DNA of 64,000 nucleotides from Symsagittifera roscoffensis (taxonomy: Eukaryota > Xenacoelomorpha > Acoela > Convolutidae), in NCBI RefSeq assembly GCF_963678635.1, contig NC_087067.1, forward strand, positions 21,829,547-21,893,546. The letters are read 5' to 3'. Shown piece after piece: positions 56,492-64,000 of this stretch. A program made the translations under genes and the position numbers. Under the pieces are notes generated by a model that did not search any database, was not told the DNA's origin, and saw only the letters and a list, made by a program, of their open reading frames with translations. Position 1 is the first letter of the stretch, and each line of letters opens with the position of its first letter.

Positions 56492-57023
56492 GATCTTTTT
56501 TTGAAGACCAGGACATGAATTTTAAAGTAGAAATGGTCTGGTAAACATCAAACCCAGAGTGAATCACGCAGTCTTTGCTTAAAAGTCGAGCTAAAACTTC
56601 AGTTTAGATGAAAAAATTTGCAGATGACAAATATTCCAGCCTTTCCCCAAATTACAAAAAGCCTCTGTTTTAAAGTTATTAAATTCACGTTTTGAAATGA
56701 TTGTAAAAGAAAAAAATTTATTTTTTCTATGTCATCAATTAACTTAAATGCGGCGGTAAAACGGATAACAAAAATTTTTTGTTGTTAGAAACCGCTACAA
56801 GCTCAATCACTTTTACCGAACAATTTTATCCTTCTAGCAAAAATGATACCTGGTTTATTCAATTATCAAAAAAATTTCGTATAATGCAATACGTATTATT
56901 GATCGTTATATAGCGTTTCAAAAAATGATTTCGTAGACGGAGTAGATTTTTTTTCACCCTTATTTCGGCATCAACTTACTCGTTTTTTTTTGCTGCAGTT
57001 TTTTTTTACTGCTACAAAAACTT
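56492..57023. other. AT-rich sequence, nothing recognised
   Basis: No exon or repeat recognised. Confidence 0.4.
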
Positions 57024-57099
57024 GCTGGCTTTGTGGTGCATTGGTAGTGATGGTGCCCAGCAATCATACAATTTCGGGTTCAAATCGCGATGTTGCTTC
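57024..57099 (+). repeat. tRNA-like sequence (probable SINE head)
   Basis: An A-box-like tggtgcattggtagtga (about 57034-57050) and a B-box-like GGGTTCAAATC (57076-57086) at tRNA spacing. Acceptor arms unpaired. The following 100 bp (gagctcttgtaagaaagata, gcttagttcacctt) might be the SINE body. Confidence 0.5.
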
Positions 57100-58297
57100 A
57101 ATTTACAAAGTGAGCTCTTGTAAGAAAGATAGAGCTTAGTTCACCTTAAAAAATAAACCTCCTGGCTCAAGCTGATTAGCTAAAAAAAAAGACAACCTTG
57201 CCGTAAGGAGATACTTCACACGCTTATTTATTTTTAGTAAATTTGTTCGGCTTTCACATTGTCAGCTTGTTTAAAATGTTAGACTAAATTGAGTTTTTGG
57301 ACATTTATCTTCAATGCTCATCGGGTAACTGAGTTTTAGTTTTATTAGAGCGCGGCAAATTGACTCTAAGTTAATCCAAAACGTTAAGTACTATAAGTTA
57401 ATCCAAAACGAAATCAAGCAAGTTTTTAAAAATTTTTAGTGTTGTACTTATTTTTAGCTGTTTTGGGAAAGGGTTTAAAGTTAGATAAATTTTCATTAGA
57501 AAAAAAATTAACTCAACTGTCATCTAAGCAGATTTTTTTTAAAACAAACATAAAATCAAAATCCAAAAATAACCACGTGCTTTGAACAGTTTTTGATGAC
57601 TTTTGGAGACTCAGTGCAGCTTCAATTTTAACAACATTTGTTTTCAAAAATATGCATTAATCAGTTAAATTTTAAATAAGTTAACATTCGATAGCTTTCA
57701 AAATTTGCGTATGTGTGGTAACCTTATGAAGAAAAATTTACTACAAAACTAAATTTACAAAAATATATAAATTTACAAAAAACTCAAGAAACAGTTTTTG
57801 GTGCCACTCTCTGGGATTTTTAAAAGTAGAAAAAATATGTTTGCTTGGAAGGTTTTGCTAAATTCAACAATACATTGTATAACCAAGTCGAAGATCAAAA
57901 GTTAACTTTTCTAGAACCCCTTTGAATTCAAATGTGGCAAAATTTTTCAAATGTGATTATTTTTCAATAAATTTCTTGGGTGCAAAAATCAGCAAATGAC
58001 CGAATGGCGAGAATTCTCAACTTGCGCTTTCTCTACAAGATAAAATTATAAAACCGCAAATTAATTAGTTGAAAAGTTTGTCCAACCTACAACTATACAA
58101 TAAAATATCACTGATCTAATCATGCGCTCAGGGAAAACGGTAGAAACTGACAGTACTTAGACAGGATTGATAGCCTTGCCTATAATACATCATCTGACAA
58201 TATCAAAACGAAAATTTTTATGATCATTATATTTTGTAGGAAGACTTTCAACCTTTTGAAGCGTTCGAATCTACTGTTTTAACTGTTTTTAAGGACA
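57100..58297. other. AT-rich sequence, nothing recognised
   Basis: No exon or recognised repeat. A short direct duplication (taagttaatccaaaacg) occurs at about 57368-57402. Confidence 0.4.
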
Positions 58298-59230
58298 CCC
58301 GCATCCAGTTTCAAGCGTTAATAATCGATTATATTACGATTTTAGTACCAGTCTCACTAAAATTGAGAAACAATCGATTTTAATCAATTAATAATCGATT
58401 ATAATCTCTTTTTTTCAAATCAAATTATAATTAATTATAATCCATTATAATCGATTTTTTATTCGTCTGTTTTTCGATACAATTATAATCGATTATAATT
58501 GATTATAATTTATTATTTTTATTCAAAATTCTATTTCGTTAGTTTTGCACAAAAATCCATTATAATCGATTATAATTGATTATAATCCCTTTTGTTTGTC
58601 CATTTTTGTCTTCGAAGTTGCATCTAAATTGCTTATATTTTATGCTTTTTGTGGACGTTGGTTCCTATGAAAAATGAGAGAAAATTCATTATTATAAGTT
58701 TTTTTTCCATTTCTTCCCCATTAGAGTTGTTTTGTGATGCATATTTTAAGCTTTTATAAACACCAAAACATCAGCAAATTGATTTAGTTTCATGATTGAT
58801 TCGGAAAAATTATCTTTCATCTACCGCGAGAACTTTTCCAGTCATATGAAAGGATCTCTGTGAAACTTTTGTTTCGTGGTAAAACTTTGTGTTCAGATGA
58901 ACCAAAGTGTTCAAAAGATCTCTCTTTTAGAGATTTTCTTATTGCCACAAAAATAATAACCCATAAGATACAATTCAAGAACAGGAAATTTCCGGCAAAA
59001 TAAGAGATTATAATCGATTATAATCGATTATAATTGATTTTAAGGGTTTTTAGTAAGAACTATAATCATCTATAATCGATTATAAGAGATTATAATCTCT
59101 TGGAAAACATCACTTATTATAAATCCCTTAAGGACCTAATTTTGGTAATTATAATCGATTATAATTGTCAAAAAATCATCAAATAATAATCCGTTATAAT
59201 CGATTATTTACGCCTAAACTTGGATGCGGG
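58298..59230. mobile_element. Foldback element filled with TAATCGATTATAAT phrases
   Basis: 933 bp bounded by about 40-bp terminal inverted repeats starting CCCGCATCCA and running into ataatcgattat (58298-58337 and 59192-59230). Inside are more than a dozen copies of the self-complementary phrase ataatcgattataatt in clusters at about 58320-58600 and 59005-59215, with ordinary AT-rich DNA between. No convincing target duplication (flanks aaggaca and cagatat). The phrase is its own inverse, so the whole element could fold extensively. Confidence 0.8.
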
Positions 59231-59616
59231 CAGATATATCGGTTTGTTTTTGAAATTTCGTGCCCCGCACAAGTAATACCAGTTACAGGAAATTTATTTA
59301 TAGTAAACTAAGTGAACTATGCTGCTTGAATTCAATTCAGGTTGATTTTAGTTGCGGCGCTTAACTGTTTCGAGTTTTTGCATTGAGCATTAAATTATGC
59401 TCAACGCATAAGATCCAATCAATTCAAAAAACTAGGCAAAAAATATTTAAAATTAAAGGAAAGAGAATACACTTGTTCATTTATTTGAAAAGCTGATGAT
59501 TAGTTTCGAAACAATGATAAATTTTAAAAAAAAAATTGGTTGCTTGTCCTGAGTGCGTAATACGATTAACGTTATTAAGCCAAATTTCTTTAATTTGTAA
59601 AATTTGTGTTCTGTAG

Positions 59617-59804
59617 AGCTTTCAATGTTACATATGTGCGGTGTGGTATTTTGGGATAACATACAAATAAATCATGACACTGTTTTGCTGTCACTATCTT
59701 GGGCTTCAAAGGTACCAGAATATATTTACTGGGGAGTTTCAATCACCAATACATTATATCACCGAAACCAAAAATCGGAATTAAGTATTCCAAAAAATAT
59801 TTAA
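59617..59804 (+). CDS. Candidate last receptor exon (TM7-like), weak
   Basis: After ttgtgttctgtag, an acceptor-like site, the frame that accepts a phase-1 splice (as left by the exon at 41178-41535) stays open for about 62 codons to a TAA at 59802-59804. It reads a hydrophobic stretch (VLLSLSWASKVPEYIYWGVS) followed by ITNTLYHRNQKSEL. N-T-L-Y then basic residues could be a degenerate NPxxY plus helix 8. Against it: no proline in the motif, TM4-TM6 exons not found, and a chance frame of this length is possible. Treat as a hypothesis. Confidence 0.25.
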
Positions 59805-60012
59805 AATATTGAATCTTTGAAATCAATGCGGGGAGATTTTTCATCTGTGATAACATTCCAATAAAATTCGAGTAAATTTCAACAAATGGCCGAATGGCTA
59901 GACTATTTATATCTAGACTTTTAATAATTTCACGCTTTTAATCAAAACAAGCTTAGCTACAATTTCAATTATATAACTTATATGCTCTTGTTGTGACAAA
60001 TTTTAACCAAAT

Positions 60013-60039
60013 GTTGAAATATTTGTGCTCGAGTGGTTT
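60013..60039 (+). mobile_element. Element A start, cut by the assembly gap
   Basis: tgaaatatttgtgctcgagt then GGTTT matches the beginning of element A in + orientation and runs straight into the N block. Confidence 0.6.
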
Positions 60040-60239
60040 NNNNNNNNNNNNNNNNNNNNNNNNNNNNNNNNNNNNNNNNNNNNNNNNNNNNNNNNNNNNN
60101 NNNNNNNNNNNNNNNNNNNNNNNNNNNNNNNNNNNNNNNNNNNNNNNNNNNNNNNNNNNNNNNNNNNNNNNNNNNNNNNNNNNNNNNNNNNNNNNNNNNN
60201 NNNNNNNNNNNNNNNNNNNNNNNNNNNNNNNNNNNNNNN
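60040..60239. other. Assembly gap, 200 N
   Basis: Exactly 200 N, so probably a placeholder of arbitrary length. It separates two element A pieces in opposite orientation. Frames drawn across it are meaningless. Confidence 0.98.
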
Positions 60240-60605
60240 AGAGATTTCGTTCCTTGTAACAAATCAATTATGGCAAATAAGCTTCGTTCAACCAATTTGG
60301 AACGATTTATAAGACGGATTAATCTCCGCTTACGCGTTAATAGCGCGAATTATATCGCGCGTTAATTGTCCCAAATTGGTCAAAATGGCCAAAATGGCAA
60401 TCTTTAAACCCTCATAACTTTACGAAAAATGATCACAGGTGAAATATCTTTTCAAATTTGAGCTCAGGACAACAATACCTTTTGAATGATATAAAAAAAT
60501 TCCGTCAAAAATGGCTAGTTAAAAAGTCGAAATTTGTCTGAAGAAAAAAAAAACCCACCCCGAGCACAAATATTCCGTTACTTTCGTATCGAAAGTCGGA
60601 ACAAA
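60240..60605 (-). mobile_element. Element A copy, near consensus, cut by the gap
   Basis: Very clean: gcttacgcgttaatagcgcg, aattatatcgcgcgttaatt, gatcacaggtgaaatatctt, ccgagcacaaatattccg, CTTTCGTATCGAAAG and CGGAACAA. Confidence 0.85.
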
Positions 60606-62258
60606 AAGGAGTACGACAATCAGATCTCGCTGATACTTCAAGTTTGGTTTGATATTCAAATCGTTGACTCAGTTCTGTATGCCTCAATTCAAAAAACTCG
60701 ATTTGCATGCTTACTGTGTTCCTTTTGGCTACAAAGTACTGTGCTGAAAAACGAAATGTTCAGCCTTACAAAAGTTATTGGACTACCAATAAATGAAATC
60801 CAAAACAATTCTGTTTTCGAGACACTAAGCCATAGTTAAAACAATGGACCGACTGTTACGCTCATCATTTCTGGCAATCATTTATTAGGCTGGTCTAAAC
60901 TTATAAGTAGAATAACGAAACATTGACAAAAGTTTTTGTTTTGTTGTTTCAGTTGGGTCTTTCTGAAGTTTGCTGGTCACATTCTCTCTTTGAAGCATTT
61001 TAACTCATCGATTATGTTTTGCATACGGTATTTTTTTAATCAGCGAGCTGCAATGATTAATTTACTTACAATTCATTTTTTTTGTTTGGGCTGGGGGTGG
61101 TTTTTGTCTCCAGACAATCTTGATTAAAAAAAAAGATTTCGATAATTGATTTAGAACAAGATTCCGAAAGTATATTGAGTGCCAAAATTAAAAACTGTTC
61201 AAGAGAGATAATACATCAAGGTTAAAAATTCTGTTGTCTATAAACCCCCGCAAATATAAAATGGCTAGTTTTTCTGTATCGTATTCACATCCGTCATATA
61301 ATAAAACGCTTTGAAAATTTTAAAGAGTTTTTTATACATTTAAATGAACTGAAATCGATTTTTTTGGTAATTCGAATAACGACTTTTTCAGTTCCGAGCA
61401 AAATTTAAGATCATATATTGACTTGATGAACAGTTTCGATGCACGGATTTTGAGTAGTTACAAAACACATGTTGCCCCATTTCCAATAAAATAATTGTCA
61501 TATAATTGGAAATTCAAGACAGATACAGAATATCCATTTTCGTTTCCATATATCAGGTTATGTTGCTTCTCACAGTAGGAGAAAGACCCTGAGGATCCGA
61601 AATACTTTGTCAAAATTTTAAAACTAACTACGTCGCGGTGTTGTTATGGAAAAATAAATCATCTGCATTTCACAATTTCACACATTCGAAATTCAAATTC
61701 TTAATCGTTTTGTACTCTTTGGGAAAATCCACAAAAAATTACTTTTTGGATACGGATTTTACAAAACCTGCTCTGAAAAATGTGATAAAACCATCAAAAA
61801 ATGGGAACAACTTTGGGTACAAAAATGGGTAAAACCTTGCTGAAATATACAAATGTTTAATTTAAATGCAATAATCAAAGGCTGCAAACCTGCAAAAAAT
61901 TCAATCTTGAATAAAACAAGAAAGTATTTGAACAGTAATATTCAAAAAAGACAGCTTGAAGACTTATTCAAGCTTTCAAATAATTTTGCAAGAAAAATCA
62001 AAACAAGAGAGAGTTTTTAATTGTGCAAAAAAAAAGATATTTTTTGTTGAGACTTTTTTATCTATTTTTTACTTCAAGTTCTTTACTGTGCTTCTGGTGG
62101 AGTAATTTTCAATTGAACTTTCAATTTTAACGGAAAACAAAAAAATTTAAACACAAAATAGATTAGATTAGAACAAAAAATATGAGGATACTTTAATTGA
62201 TTCCAATGAGTACATTTGAATTGAGTATGATAGAAAACTATTCGGCCTAACATTCTGT
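60606..62258. other. AT-rich sequence, little recognised
   Basis: No exon recognised. 61085-61130 (gctgggggtggtttttgtct then CCAGAC) may be a decayed element A piece. Confidence 0.4.
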
Positions 62259-62472
62259 TCTCAAAAGAGTGTTTGATATCGTCAATCAGGATATACTACC
62301 GGCAGAGTTGCAGAATTACCGCTACAGAAGTTGTTTTCATAGTTTTCATACTTTGAAAACGTTTTCAGTTTGCTCAAACCGACAAAAAACTGTCATCTTT
62401 TCAATAATTTGGCTCAGGGAGTGCCTCAAGGATCAGTTTCAGAATCAATTTTTTGAAATCTTAATAAATTTT
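62259..62472 (+). pseudogene. Non-LTR retrotransposon reverse-transcriptase remnant
   Basis: The frame from 62259 reads LKRVFDIVNQDILPAEL, matching the FDxVxHxxLL block of LINE-type reverse transcriptases, followed by QNYRYR and a degraded SNRQK segment. In a shifted frame at about 62415 it reads GVPQGSVSESIF, the conserved GVPQGSVLGPxLF block, followed by a stop and NLNKFLN (compare the usual YINDL). The order and spacing of the two blocks are right. The frameshift and stop make it a dead fragment, with no endonuclease, YxDD or 3' end seen. Probably Jockey/CR1-like, but the clade cannot be fixed. Confidence 0.65.
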
Positions 62473-63426
62473 TAAATATAATTGTCAAATCTAACAGGTG
62501 CTAGATGCTCATGAAACTACGATCGGCAACTCCGAGAAATAACCCAGCAATAAATTTAAATGCTCCTCTAAAAAGCAAAAAATGAATTCAAACAAAACTT
62601 TTCAAAGATCACCGGTAAATATAAAATTCGGTGGTTGTTGTTTAAAATGTTTACTTTGTTTTTCACATTTCAGTCTAAATTCCAAAATTTTGTAAAGATC
62701 TTGGGATGTTTGTTTCTAACAAATTTACTATCAATCCTTCTATATCTATTGTATATTTAATGAATATTTAGCTTGTTTTTAGTTTTTAGGAGGGCATTGT
62801 TTGGAGGGCAAAATGGTTCTTCTTTAAACAATAGGTGCTTCAGTTTTACATAATTTATGTGATTTCGGTAATGAATTATAATTTTCTAATATACGATTAT
62901 ACGTTTCTGAGAGTGTGAAATTACAAAACGAAATCTGCCTAGCATGATTTCATCAAAAATCTTTTATAAGGAAACAATCTGTTCTTCGGGTTTGAGCGTT
63001 ACTTTTTAAACTGTTCAATTATCTAAACACTGAAGAGAGGTCAAAAAATAACATTTGCTTATTTCTTTTTTTTAGAGAAAAATATGGTCTACGTACCAGG
63101 AGCGAAACAAATTTCAATTTTGCCTTTATAGTTTTCAACCAAAGCTAATAAAGATAGCTTGTTAATGGGCTGTACAGGTTATTCATTACTTCAATCAAAA
63201 TTATTTGATACATGGGAAGAACCATAAAATGTAACATTTCAGCTTTTCGAGAGTCTACAAGCAGTATTTTTGCCTATTTACAATACCGGTAATTATAAGA
63301 ATTGTTTTTGTTTGTTTCCAGCCCACTGGCTGATACATTATATAAGAAAAGTTGCCCAAGTTTTTTTCCTCTCCTGGATAGCCTAATCGATGAAAAGTTA
63401 AGCTCTTCAAAAGCTTCTTCCAGTTA
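62473..63426. other. AT-rich sequence, nothing recognised
   Basis: No exon or repeat recognised. Confidence 0.4.
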
Positions 63427-63950
63427 TTGTTCCGACTTTCGTAACGAAAGTAGCGGAATATTTGTGTCGGTTGGTTTTTTTTTTCTTCAGACAAATTTAG
63501 ACTTTTTAACTCGCCATTTTTGACAGAAATTTTTAAAAAATCATTCGAAAGGTATTGTTAAATTGAGCCTAAATTTAAAAAATTATTTAATGTGTGATCA
63601 TTTTTCGTGAAATTATGTGGGTTTAAAGATTGTCATTTTGGCCATTTTGGGACAATTAACGCGCAGTATATTTTGCGCGGTTAACGCGTAGGCGGAGATT
63701 AAATCCGTCTTAGAAATCGTTCTAAATCGGTTGAAGTAAGTTCGTTTGCTATAATTGGTTTGTTACTAGAAGCGAAACCTATCACGTTGTTCTCTATAAC
63801 GCATGTGGGGGGATGATTTGCACGAAAAATTTCAAATTAAAAAAAAAATCTTTATAAATTTTATATTTAATTTTTGATGTTACTACTGCTCCATAGACCT
63901 TAAAAGGCAGTCGGAACATTCAGGGCTTCGCATCGATACGAGCAGTCTTT
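63427..63950 (+). mobile_element. Element A copy, full length
   Basis: Complete 524-bp copy: starts TTGTTCCGACTTTCGTAACG, followed by AAAG. The middle block (acgcgcagtatattttgcgc) lies near 63660, and the end is aggcagtcggaacattcagg, gcttcgcatcgatacgagca, gtctt. No clean target duplication is visible at the flanks. Confidence 0.85.
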
Positions 63951-64000
63951 TCCTTTTTAGCTTTTGTTTTTTTATACATAGTTGGTAAAATAATTCAAAT

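Noticed and set aside
59965-60365. Frames spanning the N block
   Set aside because: They are open only because N translates to X.

Overview
The window reads as AT-rich, intron- and transposon-dominated DNA from an invertebrate animal. The evidence is a spliced animal-type class A G-protein-coupled receptor, GT-AG splice sites, tRNA-like SINE heads, hAT-type miniature elements, a FLYWCH zinc-finger remnant, a non-LTR reverse transcriptase relic and a 200-N scaffold gap. No bacterial operon, ribosome binding site or CRISPR array is present. I cannot name the species or phylum.

Only one host gene can be supported: a class A GPCR on the + strand. Exon 1 (6698-6931) encodes the N-terminus, TM1 and the start of TM2. 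Exon 2 (41178-41535) encodes the rest of TM2, a very long Asn/Ser-rich first extracellular loop, TM3 and the approach to TM4. Joining them in phase 0 gives rhodopsin-like spacing between conserved positions (N1.50 to D2.50 is 28 residues; C3.25 to R3.50 is 25). The intron between them is about 34.2 kb. TM4 to TM6 were not found; a weak candidate for a TM7 exon lies at 59617-59804.

Almost everything else is repeats. (A) An unclassified element of about 530 bp, here called element A, in more than 20 full or broken copies in both orientations, with a GC-rich hairpin near each end and one in the middle. (B) Non-autonomous hAT-like elements (CAGGGGCGG termini; 8-bp target duplications seen at 20191-20627 and 55341-55698), about 10 copies, one swollen by a 1.4-kb internal satellite (7238-8912). 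(C) A group of foldback elements whose ends are short tandem arrays of a 'phrase' of about 15-25 bp. The phrase differs from element to element but matches between the two ends of each one, and three copies have convincing 9-10-bp target duplications. Two with different phrases share the same core. A FLYWCH zinc-finger remnant of the type found in Mutator-like transposases sits beside one of them. (D) A 1.6-1.9-kb inverted duplication (34334-36185 against 42785-44412), one copy of which carries a foldback insertion absent from the other. (E) Other dispersed repeats, three unrelated tandem arrays with units of 173-175 bp, tRNA-like sequences, a possible LTR remnant and an LTR-free reverse-transcriptase pseudogene.

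Layout: 1-6.7 kb flanking DNA with element A and the first foldback cluster; 6.7 kb receptor exon 1; 6.9-41.2 kb giant intron packed with repeats; 41.2-41.5 kb receptor exon 2; 41.5-64 kb a second intron or the 3' part of the gene, equally repeat-rich and broken by the gap at 60040-60239. The phrase-ended foldback elements are the most promising candidate for something undescribed.
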